Shown here piece after piece: positions 1 to 7,054 of a DNA stretch of 64,000 nt. Both the position numbers and the translations under genes were made by a program. The DNA lies in contig NZ_JOEY01000046.1 in NCBI RefSeq assembly GCF_000718165.1, positions 62,001-126,000 on the forward strand, given 5' to 3'. Below the pieces are notes generated by a model. The model had not been told where the DNA came from and did not search any database. It saw nothing but the letters and a program-made list of their open reading frames with translations. Numbering within the stretch: the stretch's first letter is position 1; each line of letters opens with the position of its first letter. Origin of the DNA: Streptomyces fulvoviolaceus. Lineage in GTDB: Bacteria; Actinomycetota; Actinomycetes; Streptomycetales; Streptomycetaceae.

Positions 1-357
1 GTCACCAGTCTGCTTCCGGCGCCCGGCGGCACGCGGTTCATCGTGCTGACCTTCCCGCCGGAGACCGCGATGGCCGACCCGGCGTTCGACCCCGTCGCCT
101 TCGACCGCGAGCAGCGCGCCGACTCGCCCGGTATCGCCGACCTGATCGAGCCCGACGGCATGCACACGACGCCGACCGTGGACTACGGCATCGTGCTGCA
201 GGGCGAGATCGTCCTCGAACTCGACGACGGCCGTTGCACCCCCCTCTCGGCAGGGGACATCGTGATCCAGAACGGCACCCGCCACGCCTGGCGCAACCGC
301 AGCGACCAACCCGTCACGATGGCCTTCGTCCTCGTCGGTGCGGAACGCGACAGCTGA
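1..357 (+). CDS. Cupin-domain protein, C-terminal part
   Basis: The reading frame is open from the first base, so the true start lies before the window. The visible 118 residues look like a single cupin barrel: a strand segment YGIVLQGEIVLELDDG at about bases 184-231 is followed by GDIVIQNGTRHAW at about 256-294, which match cupin motifs 1 and 2 in form. The usual metal-binding histidines are only partly present (one His in the GMH segment, one in RHAW). Small cupins bind a metal or a small ligand and may be isomerases, dioxygenases or sensors; nothing here decides which. The stop is TGA at 355-357. The next open frame downstream is degenerate, so the neighbourhood gives no functional hint. 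Confidence 0.8.
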   Translation, partial: VTSLLPAPGGTRFIVLTFPPETAMADPAFDPVAFDREQRADSPGIADLIEPDGMHTTPTVDYGIVLQGEIVLELDDGRCTPLSAGDIVIQNGTRHAWRNRSDQPVTMAFVLVGAERDS

Positions 358-545
358 CTCCAGGGCAGCCGATCCCGGAGGAGGCGCCGCGCTACCCCTT
401 TCCTGGTCAGCGATCCAGCGCACGTTCCGTGCGCGCCGGGGGCACGGTGAATCTCGGGCGCGCGCCGGAGGTGCTTCTGCCTGCCCTGCCGGGGGCTGAG
501 GTCGGTCCTGGACGCTGAAGGGGCCCTCCCGGAACGGCTGACCAC

Positions 546-1235
546 TTGGCTGTCCGTCAGGGAGGGGCCGAGGCCGTGGATGTACTGCATGAACGCTGTG
601 CGGGGCGGGAGCGCACGCCCGTCGGTCGGGTCTTCGCCATCCCCGGCGTGGTCCCGGTCCTGGTCGTCGCTCTCCTGTACGTGATGGCGCACAACGTGCT
701 CTACACCTACATTGCCTCGTTCCTCGTTCCTCGTTCCTCGTTCCTTGTTCCTCGTTCCTTGTTCCTCGCTCCCGTCGGCCTGGGCGGCAAGGTCGGAGCC
801 GTGCTGCTCGTCTTCGGCGTTGCCTCTCTGGTCAGCATCTGGATCACGGGCGTTCTCATCGACCGCCACCTGCGGCTTCTCATGATCAGCAGTACCGCGC
901 TCTTCGCGCCGGCGGTGCTCGCGCTCGGCCTGCCGGCCTCCCTTCCCGCCGCCGTCCTCCTCAGTGCGGCGCTGTGGGGACTCGCTTTCGGCGGAGCCGC
1001 GAGCCTGCTGCAGACCGCCTCCTCCGACGCGGCCGGTGACGCCGTGGACTCCGTCCAGCCGGTCATCGTGACGGTCTGGAACATCGGCATCGCCGGCGGC
1101 GGTGTCGTGGGCGGACTCCTCCTGAGCGGGCTCGGGACCTCCTCCCTGGCCTGGGGCCCCTTCGCGCTGCCGGCCGTCGCGCTCGTCATCACCATCGCCG
1201 GACGGCGCCACGCCTTCCCCGCCCACCGCGGGTGA
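546..1235 (+). pseudogene. MFS transporter, C-terminal half only, with a heptamer satellite
   Basis: The 229-residue frame corresponds to the second half of a DHA1-type MFS transporter: homologous-looking sequence begins at about residue 25 (RTPVGRVFAIPGV) and continues through what would be transmembrane helices 7-12. The first six helices are missing, and the 190 bp upstream hold no MFS-like frame, so a deletion has removed the 5' half. The only start available is TTG at 546 without a convincing ribosome-binding site. A run of heptamers at 715-770 adds about 14 residues in the loop after the first remaining helix. A half transporter is unlikely to work alone. The frame is otherwise intact, so the decay is probably recent. 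It overlaps the start of the next remnant by four bases. Confidence 0.75.
715..770 (+). repeat. Heptanucleotide tandem repeat, 8 copies
   Basis: Eight consecutive 7-bp units occupy 56 bp. The unit is CCTCGTT; copies 5 and 7 are CCTTGTT and the last is CCTCGCT. Three units make 21 bp, so the peptide repeats with a seven-residue period (SFLVPRS, SFLVPRS, then LFLAP). Removing six units restores a plain IASFLAPVGL segment, which suggests expansion from two units to eight. Each gain or loss of one unit would shift the frame. Confidence 0.95.
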
Positions 1236-1528
1236 TCCGCGGCCACGCCGCGCACGCAGGGCACCACACACCCGAAGGAGATCCATCTGCGCGTTACTGG
1301 GAATTCGACAGGGCCGGCGGCCCCGAGGTACTGCGACTCGCTCAAGGTCCTCGTCAGGAACCGGGTCACGGCGAGGTCCGGCTGAATGTCGAGGCGCTCA
1401 GCTTCAACCGGTCCGACCTGATGTTCCTCGCGGACGGGTACGCCGAGAAGCCCATCCTCCCCTCCCGGTTCGGAAGCGAGGTGTCGGCCGCGCTCCCGCC
1501 TCCCGGTCCCCTCTACGGGTGCTCGTGA
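1232..1528 (+). pseudogene. Zinc-type alcohol dehydrogenase/quinone oxidoreductase, N-terminal remnant
   Basis: From about base 1292 the frame reads like the GroES-like N-terminus of an NADPH:quinone reductase or zinc-type alcohol dehydrogenase (RYWEFDRAGGPEVLRL, then EVRLNVEALSFNRSDLMF). It breaks off after the PSRFGSEVS segment and runs into unrelated residues and a stop at 1526-1528. The Rossmann nucleotide-binding domain is absent. A good ribosome-binding site, AAGGAG at 1275-1280, is followed by no usable start codon at the expected distance, so the start has also been lost. It lies directly after the half MFS gene, suggesting that a former two-gene unit is decaying. Confidence 0.75.
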
Positions 1529-1537
1529 GGTGACTGT

Positions 1538-2695
1538 TCAGAGCCAGTCACGCCGCTTGAAGATGATGTACAAACTGGTACATACAGCCGCCATTAGCAG
1601 CATTGCGAAAGGGTATCCGAACACCCAGTGCAACTCCGGCATGTGGTCGAAGTTCATGCCGTAGATGGTCCCGACCAGTGTCGGAGCGAACAGGATCGCC
1701 GCCCACGACGAGATCTTCTTGATCTCCTCGTTCTGCTCGAACCCCGCCTCCGCCAACGCCCGCATCTCCGCGTTCTGTTGCTGTGTCACCAGCGTCGCGT
1801 TGACCGTGAGGATGTCGGTCAGGGCCTGGCGGAAGCTGTCGACGCGTTCGCTGGTGTGGGTGACGTGGTCCGCCACGTCCCGTAGGTAGCGCTGGAGTTC
1901 CTCGTCCGTGCCGTACTTGGCGAAGCCGGCCATCAGGGCGTGCAGCATGCCGACGAGGGGGCGGGTCGCGCGCTGGAACTCGACCATTTCGCGGGAGAGT
2001 TCGTAGATACGTCGGGAGACCTCGGGGTCGCCGCCGAAGACCTCCGTCTCGATCTCGTCGATGTCGATCTGGACGCCCGCGACCACCGGGACATAGCCGT
2101 CGACCACCGCGTCGAGGATCGCGTACAGCACCGCCTCCGGGCCCAGTTTCAGCAGCTCCGGGGTCTCCTCCATGCGGTGGCGCACGGCGGACAGGTCGGG
2201 GGCGGCGCCGTGGCGGACCGTGATCACGAAGTCCGGGCCCACGAAGACGTGCAGCTCGCCGAAGTCGACCTCCTCCGAGGCGTCGAGGTACCGGGCGGCT
2301 CGGAGGACGACGAAGAGCGTCTCGCCGTAGCGCTCCAGTTTCGGCCGCTGGTGTGCCTCCATCGCGTCCTCGACCGCGAGCGGGTGCAGGTCGAACTCCG
2401 CGGCCAGGGAGAGGAGTTCACGCTCGGTGGGGCGGGCCAGGCCGATCCACGCCATGCCCGAGGGCTGCTCGCGCAGTTCGCGGAAGGTCTCCGCGAGCGT
2501 GGCGGGGGCCGAGACGCGCACGCCGTCGCGGTACAGGGCCGCCTGGACGATGCTCGCCGGATCCGTCTCAGCCGCCGGCGGATCGGTGCGGGGTGCCGGC
2601 TGCTCGGCAGGCGGCACGGGCGGTGGGTTCAGGGCGCGGCGCCAGCCGGACTTCTTGAGGCTCTTCGGGTTCGGGCGGGCGCGTCGCTCGGACAT
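1538..2695 (-). CDS. corA: CorA-family magnesium/cobalt transporter
   Basis: This 385-residue protein has the CorA layout: a proline-rich N-terminal extension of about 55 residues, a large cytoplasmic domain ending in a long helix, and two C-terminal membrane helices. The diagnostic YGMN motif sits at the end of the first membrane helix (about residues 345-348), followed by FDHMPELHWVFGYPFAM and the second helix with a basic tail (KRRDWL). CorA proteins form pentameric channels that admit Mg2+, sometimes Co2+ or Ni2+. The start is an ATG at the high-coordinate end. The gene is divergent from the winged-helix gene at 2849 and probably monocistronic. Confidence 0.93.
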   Translation of the reverse strand: MSERRARPNPKSLKKSGWRRALNPPPVPPAEQPAPRTDPPAAETDPASIVQAALYRDGVRVSAPATLAETFRELREQPSGMAWIGLARPTERELLSLAAEFDLHPLAVEDAMEAHQRPKLERYGETLFVVLRAARYLDASEEVDFGELHVFVGPDFVITVRHGAAPDLSAVRHRMEETPELLKLGPEAVLYAILDAVVDGYVPVVAGVQIDIDEIETEVFGGDPEVSRRIYELSREMVEFQRATRPLVGMLHALMAGFAKYGTDEELQRYLRDVADHVTHTSERVDSFRQALTDILTVNATLVTQQQNAEMRALAEAGFEQNEEIKKISSWAAILFAPTLVGTIYGMNFDHMPELHWVFGYPFAMLLMAAVCTSLYIIFKRRDWL

Positions 2696-2848
2696 CGCGG
2701 CTGCCTCTCTGGTCGACGAGTCGAGGCCACGTCTGCGTGATCACGCAGCAGGATATACGGGGCAAACGACATCGGAGAGTGGACCGGTGCGGGATCCGGT
2801 GAGAGTTGGGGACAGAAGGTGTCCGCAAGCACCGCTAGCGTCCTTGGT

Positions 2849-3967
2849 ATGACGAAGACGACGACCGCTACGGCCCCCGTGCTCAACACCCGCGCCCTGA
2901 ACCGCGCGACCATGGACCGACAGCTGCTCCTGCGCCGTGCGGACCCGTCGGCGATGTCCGCGAAGGCCGCCGTCGCGCACCTGCTCGGCCTCCAGGCCCA
3001 GAACGTCAAGCCGCCGTACTACGCGCTCGCCGCCCGCCTCGACGGCTTCACCCCCGAGGCGCTGTCGGGGCTCATGGCCGACCGCGAGGTCGTCCGCATC
3101 GTCAGCATGCGCTCGACCATCCACACCCACTCGGCCGACGACTGCCTCACCCTGCGGCCGTTCGTGCAGCCTGCCCGCGACCGCGAACTCATCAACTTCC
3201 GCAAGGGACTTGAAGGAGTCGACCTGGACCGGCTCGCCGTGCTCGCCCGTGAACTCGTCGAGGCAGAGCCGCGCACCATGAAGCAGTTGCGCGAGGCACT
3301 GCTCGTCGAATGGCCGGACGCCGACCCGCAGTCCCTCGGCATCGCCGCCCGCTGCAGGCTCCCGCTCGTCCAGGTCACCCCGCGCGGGCTGTGGGGGAAG
3401 AGCGGCCAGGTCGCGCTCACCACGGCCGAGCACTGGCTGGGGCGCCCCGCCGAACCCGCCCCTGAACCCGACGCCGTAGTACTGCGTTACCTCGCCGCCT
3501 TCGGCCCCGCCTCCGTCAAGGACATGCAGACCTGGGCCGGACTGACCCGGCTGCGCGAGGCCTTCGAGCGGTTGCGCCCGCGGCTCGTCACCTTCCACGA
3601 CGAGAACGGCGTCGAGCTCTTCGACCTCCCGGATGCCTCACGCCCCGCCGAGGACACCCCGGCCCCGCCCCGTTTCCTCCCGGAGTTCGACAACCTGCTC
3701 CTCTCCCACGCCGACCGCACCCGTGTCGTACCGCCGGAGTACTGGGGCCGCACCTGGCAGGGCAACCAGGCCTACTGCACGCTCCTCGTCGACGGTTTCC
3801 TGGCCGGGGTGTGGAAGCTGGAGGAGGACGCGCTGGTCGTCGAGCCCTTCGGCACACTCACCAAGGCCCAGCGGGAAGAGGTCACGGTGGAGGGGGAGCG
3901 CATGCTGACCGTGATGCACCCTTCAGCGGCGTACGACATCCGGTTCGGGACCGTCGTACGACAGTGA
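2849..3967 (+). CDS. Winged-helix DNA-binding domain protein (HTH_42/DUF1006 family)
   Basis: This 372-residue protein matches the family whose N-terminus reads LNTRALNRATMDRQLLLRR, followed by SAKAAVAHLLGLQAQN, and whose C-terminal part contains LPEFDNLLLSHADRTRV and WGRTWQGNQ. Members carry several winged-helix units; a distant member, YcaQ of E. coli, is a DNA glycosylase for interstrand crosslinks. A repair role is therefore possible but not shown. I chose ATG 2849 over an in-frame GTG at 2819 because conserved sequence begins about ten residues later and the upstream extension is low-complexity. It is divergent from corA. Confidence 0.85.
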   Translation: MTKTTTATAPVLNTRALNRATMDRQLLLRRADPSAMSAKAAVAHLLGLQAQNVKPPYYALAARLDGFTPEALSGLMADREVVRIVSMRSTIHTHSADDCLTLRPFVQPARDRELINFRKGLEGVDLDRLAVLARELVEAEPRTMKQLREALLVEWPDADPQSLGIAARCRLPLVQVTPRGLWGKSGQVALTTAEHWLGRPAEPAPEPDAVVLRYLAAFGPASVKDMQTWAGLTRLREAFERLRPRLVTFHDENGVELFDLPDASRPAEDTPAPPRFLPEFDNLLLSHADRTRVVPPEYWGRTWQGNQAYCTLLVDGFLAGVWKLEEDALVVEPFGTLTKAQREEVTVEGERMLTVMHPSAAYDIRFGTVVRQ

Positions 3968-3977
3968 CGCCCAGCCC

Positions 3978-4048
3978 CAGCCCCGAGCCCTCAGCCCCGA
4001 AGCCTCCAGCCCCGAAGCCTCCAGCCCCGAGCCCTCAGCCCCAGCCTC
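3978..4048 (+). repeat. Tandem 14/15-bp repeat between convergent genes
   Basis: Five head-to-tail units follow the pattern CAGCCCCGAGCCCT or CAGCCCCGAAGCCTC (units at 3978, 3992, 4007, 4022 and 4036, the last one shorter). They fill the gap between the winged-helix gene (stop at 3967) and the LysE gene (stop at 4055, opposite strand). No hairpin terminator is obvious in this gap. Confidence 0.85.
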
Positions 4049-4054
4049 AAAGAC

Positions 4055-4702
4055 TCACTCCGCCCGCCCCGTCACCGCCACCGTCAGCCCCAGCCCGATC
4101 ATCGTGAACCCGCCCGCGCCGCCGATGAACGACAGCCGGCGGTCGGAGCGGGCGAACCAGGTGCGGGCCCCCGCGGCGGTCAGCCCCCACAGGGTGTCCG
4201 TGACCAGGCCGATCGAGATCGGGATCAGGCCGAGCAGCAGCATCTGCAGCGGCACGTGACCGGCCGTGTGGTCCACGAACTGGGGGAGTACGGCGGCGAA
4301 GAACACCACGCCCTTGGGGTTCGTGACTCCCACCAGGACGCCGTCGAGCACCGTTCGCAGATCACCGCGGGCGGGCTCGTCCGCCCGGGCCCGGATCGCC
4401 GAGGCCTTCAGCTCCTTGCGGTGCCGGAACGCCTGCACACCCAGGAAGACCAGATAGGCCGCGCCCGCCAGCTTGACCGCCAGGTAGACCGCGACCGACC
4501 GCTCGACCAGCGAGCCGATCCCGACCGCGACCGCGACGACCAGCAGGTAGGAGCCGAAGACGTTGCCGATCGCCGTGGCCACCGCGGTGCGCCGGCCGTG
4601 CGCGAGGGCCCGCCCGATGACGAACAGCACGCTGGGCCCCGGGATCACGATCACCAGCAGCGACATCGCCGCAAAGGCGAGGAAACGGTCCGTGGACACC
4701 AT
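4055..4702 (-). CDS. LysE/RhtB-family amino-acid exporter
   Basis: This 215-residue membrane protein has the LysE signature near its N-terminus (SLLVIVIPGPSVLFVIGRAL) and five to six hydrophobic segments, including FGSYLLVVAVAVGIG and LLGLIPISIGLVTDTLW. The segment VGVTNPKGVVFFAAVLPQF is the second conserved family block. Members export amino acids such as lysine, arginine, threonine or homoserine using the proton gradient. I chose the ATG at 4702 (MVSTDRFLAF) over an upstream ATG because the family starts there. It is divergent from the LysR gene at 4774, the usual LysG/LysE arrangement, so that regulator probably controls it. Confidence 0.88.
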   Translation of the reverse strand: MVSTDRFLAFAAMSLLVIVIPGPSVLFVIGRALAHGRRTAVATAIGNVFGSYLLVVAVAVGIGSLVERSVAVYLAVKLAGAAYLVFLGVQAFRHRKELKASAIRARADEPARGDLRTVLDGVLVGVTNPKGVVFFAAVLPQFVDHTAGHVPLQMLLLGLIPISIGLVTDTLWGLTAAGARTWFARSDRRLSFIGGAGGFTMIGLGLTVAVTGRAE

Positions 4703-4773
4703 GTGCATCACTCCCAAGTCCATCCGCCGCTCATTGAAACAGGCGTCCGCCGGTCCCCTCTAGAGTCGAGGTC

Positions 4774-5643
4774 ATGGAACTGCGGCAGCTCACCTACTTC
4801 GTGACGCTCGCCGAGGAGCTGCACTTCGGGCGGGCGGCCGAGCGGCTGCACATCGTGCAGTCGGCGGTCAGCCAGCAGATACGGCGGCTGGAGCGGGAGC
4901 TGGGTGCCGAGCTGTTCGACCGTTCGTCCCGGCACGTACGGCTCACGGCGGCGGGGGAGCGGCTGCTGCCCGAGGCGCGGACGGTGCTGTCGGCGGCCGA
5001 CCGGGCCCGCGCGTCGGTCGCTCCGCCGCCGGGGCTCCGGATCGGCACGAGCACCGGGCTCGGGGAACACCTGGACCGGGTGCTCGCCGCGTTCGCGCGG
5101 CGCGCGCCGGAGGTTCCCGTGGAGCTCTTCTCCCTGCCGGCTGCCGAGCGGCTGGCCAGGGTCGCGGGCGGGCGGCTCGACGCCGCGTTCGTACGGGCCG
5201 TGGAACCGGTGGCGGGCGTACGGGTGCTGCCGCTGTGGTCCGATCCGCTGGTGGCCGCCCTTCCGGCCGCGCATCCCCTCGCCGCCCTGCCCGAGGTCGG
5301 GATAGGAGACCTGGCCGGGCTGCCGCTGAGCCTCACCGAGCGGCGCAACAACCCCGCCCTCGTCGACCTGGTCGTCGGAGCCTGCCACGAGGCCGGGTTC
5401 GAACCGCTGCCCGGGCCGACGAGCGGCTCCCTGCAGGACACGCTCGCCACCATCGGCACCCGCCCGCTGTGGACGGTCGTCTACGCGTCCCACGCGCGCG
5501 TGCTGCACAGTCCCCGCGTCGCCTTCGTACCGTTCCGCACTCCGGGCCTCGCCCTGTCGACCGGCCTCGCCGTACGCGCCTCGGCCCAGTCGCCGCCGCA
5601 CGTCGACACCTTGCTGCTGGCCTGTGGCGATCACGAGAACTGA
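4774..5643 (+). CDS. LysR-family transcriptional regulator
   Basis: This 289-residue protein starts with a canonical LysR winged helix-turn-helix (MELRQLTYFVTLAEELHFG, then ERLHIVQSAVSQQIRRLE) over residues 1-60, a linker helix, and a periplasmic-binding-like effector domain from about residue 85 (LRIGTSTGLGEHLDRVL). LysR proteins act as tetramers and usually control a divergent target in response to a small ligand. The divergent target here is the LysE-type exporter 71 bp away, so an amino acid is the likely effector. This is inference from position. The start ATG is supported by alignment to the family start. Confidence 0.92.
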   Translation: MELRQLTYFVTLAEELHFGRAAERLHIVQSAVSQQIRRLERELGAELFDRSSRHVRLTAAGERLLPEARTVLSAADRARASVAPPPGLRIGTSTGLGEHLDRVLAAFARRAPEVPVELFSLPAAERLARVAGGRLDAAFVRAVEPVAGVRVLPLWSDPLVAALPAAHPLAALPEVGIGDLAGLPLSLTERRNNPALVDLVVGACHEAGFEPLPGPTSGSLQDTLATIGTRPLWTVVYASHARVLHSPRVAFVPFRTPGLALSTGLAVRASAQSPPHVDTLLLACGDHEN

Positions 5644-5735
5644 TCGCTGCGGTCGCGGGCTGCTTCTTGGTCGTGAACACCGGAAGCGATGAACTGGACT
5701 CACCGAACAGGAAAGCCGTTCAAGGGAGTTCAGCC

Positions 5736-5918
5736 ATGCCGATCGTCACCATCCAGCAGGGCCCGCGCGACATCGAGCTCAAGCGCGACCTCGTCAAGCG
5801 CGTCACCGACGCCTTCGTCGACGCGTACCGGATCCCCGCCGAGACCGTGCAGGTCTGGATCCACGAGGTACCGACCGACAGCTGGGGCGCCGCCGGAAAG
5901 CTCACCGCCGACAAGTAG
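5736..5918 (+). CDS. 4-oxalocrotonate tautomerase family protein
   Basis: A 60-residue protein with the exact size and start of the 4-OT family. The sequence MPIVTIQQGP gives the catalytic N-terminal proline after removal of Met1, and the arginine at residue 11 is in the position used for substrate binding. The helix KRDLVKRVTDAFVDAYRIP and the strand VQVWIHEVP complete the beta-alpha-beta unit. Such proteins form hexamers and isomerise unsaturated 2-oxo acids. The true substrate cannot be told from sequence, and no aromatic meta-cleavage genes are nearby. A strong terminator follows at 5936-5984. An AAGGGAG ribosome-binding site lies upstream of the ATG. Confidence 0.92.
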   Translation: MPIVTIQQGPRDIELKRDLVKRVTDAFVDAYRIPAETVQVWIHEVPTDSWGAAGKLTADK

Positions 5919-5935
5919 CCGCAGACACATGGATA

Positions 5936-5984
5936 GGGGGCGTTGCGGGCCGCTCGTGGAGGCCCGCAACGCCCCCTGGTTTTT
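5936..5984 (+). terminator. Strong rho-independent terminator after the tautomerase gene
   Basis: A perfect 16-bp stem (5936-5951 with 5961-5976, arms beginning GGGGGCGTTGCGGG) encloses a 9-nt loop and is followed by TGG and five T residues at 5980-5984. It also lies just past the end of the trypsin gene on the other strand, and so may serve both convergent transcripts. Confidence 0.93.
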
Positions 5985-6015
5985 CACCTGAGGTGTGCTC
6001 AGGAGAACCTCTGGG

Positions 6016-6810
6016 TTACGAGTTGACCTGCTCGGTCACCTCGTCCGAGAAGGTGGTCAGCCGGGTGTAGACACCCGGGTAACCGGCTGCCGCGCAGCCC
6101 TCGCCCCAAGAAGTGATCCCTGCCAGGACGCCCCCGATGAGCAGGGGACCGCCGCTGTCGCCCTGGCAGGTGTCAGTGCCGCCGGAGGTGTATCCGGCGC
6201 AAACCATGTCGCTCGCGATGTAGTCGGAGCCGTACGAGCTGCTGCAGCTGGAGTCGGAGACCGTCGGCACGGTCGCCGTGCGCAGCTGGTTGGAGGAGCT
6301 GCCGCCCGAGGAGGTGGTGCCCCAGCCGAGGATGCGGGCGGTGGTGCCGGCCGCGTACACGGAGGTGTCCGAGGAGTCGACGTACGACGCCGGGGTGTAC
6401 GACATCGACGTCGCCAGCGTCAGGACGGCCACGTCGTCGCCGTTGGTCGCGTCCGTGTAGTCCGGGTTGACCCAGATGTCGGTGACCCGGCTGACCGTGC
6501 CGTTCGTGCCGTTGAGGTAGGTGCGGCCGCCGACGACTCTGACGCTGCTCGTGGTCTCGCCGACCATACAGTGGGCCGCGGTCACGACCTTGGTCGCCGA
6601 CACCAGGGTGCCGCCGCAGAACTGGTTCTGCGAGGCGTCCGTGATCTGCATCATGAACGGGTACGTGGTCGTCGTGGTCGTGGAACCGCCGACGATGGGC
6701 TGGGGCGCGGCGACAGCGGTGGGGGCGCTGAGCAGTGCGGTCGCGGCGGCGGCAGCGGTTGCTGCGACGACTGCTGCGGTCTTCTTGGCGCGGTTGAGCC
6801 CGAACAACAT
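6016..6810 (-). CDS. Secreted trypsin-like serine protease (S1 family)
   Basis: This 264-residue preproprotein has a Sec signal peptide (basic start, alanine-rich core to about residue 35), a very short propeptide, and a mature start at IVGG (residues 39-42). The chymotrypsin-fold triad is visible: His80 in TAAHC, Asp126 in GDDVAVL and Ser219 in GDSGGP. Asp213, six residues before the serine, sits at the bottom of the S1 pocket and predicts cleavage after Lys or Arg. Paired cysteines fit three disulfides. It resembles the extracellular trypsins of Streptomyces, which take part in mycelial protein turnover and processing of other secreted proteins. It appears monocistronic. Confidence 0.95.
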   Translation of the reverse strand: MLFGLNRAKKTAAVVAATAAAAATALLSAPTAVAAPQPIVGGSTTTTTTYPFMMQITDASQNQFCGGTLVSATKVVTAAHCMVGETTSSVRVVGGRTYLNGTNGTVSRVTDIWVNPDYTDATNGDDVAVLTLATSMSYTPASYVDSSDTSVYAAGTTARILGWGTTSSGGSSSNQLRTATVPTVSDSSCSSSYGSDYIASDMVCAGYTSGGTDTCQGDSGGPLLIGGVLAGITSWGEGCAAAGYPGVYTRLTTFSDEVTEQVNS

Positions 6811-6917
6811 GAGTCTCCTCAGTGGGGGTTGCCGGTGGGGGGACGCGCGGGTGTGGGGGGTTGTGCACGGGGGTCGCGGGACCGACCCCCGTATGCCCGG
6901 GCGAGCGGCACACCCCT

Positions 6918-6947
6918 AAGCTAGAACCCGGAAGTTCCCCTTCCCAA
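6918..6947 (-). promoter_or_regulatory. Candidate promoter of the trypsin gene
   Basis: On the minus strand, TTGGGA (6942-6947) and TAGCTT (6918-6923) are separated by 18 bp, a plausible -35/-10 pair about 110 bp before the trypsin start. The spacer contains an inverted pair, GGGAA and TTCCC. This is pattern matching only. Confidence 0.35.
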
Positions 6948-7054
6948 TGAGGGAACCCCCTAAGGGAGTTGGGCAGGGAAAACCCTCGGTCGGCCCTGGC
7001 AAACCTGTTGCGGGGGTAAACCTGTCGCGGGCCGGTAGAGCCCGCGGGCTCCGA

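Noticed and set aside
183..1286. Long open frame on the minus strand across the MFS remnant
   Set aside because: It is a composition artefact of high-GC DNA: no recognisable domain, no ribosome-binding site, and it opposes a frame with clear transporter helices.
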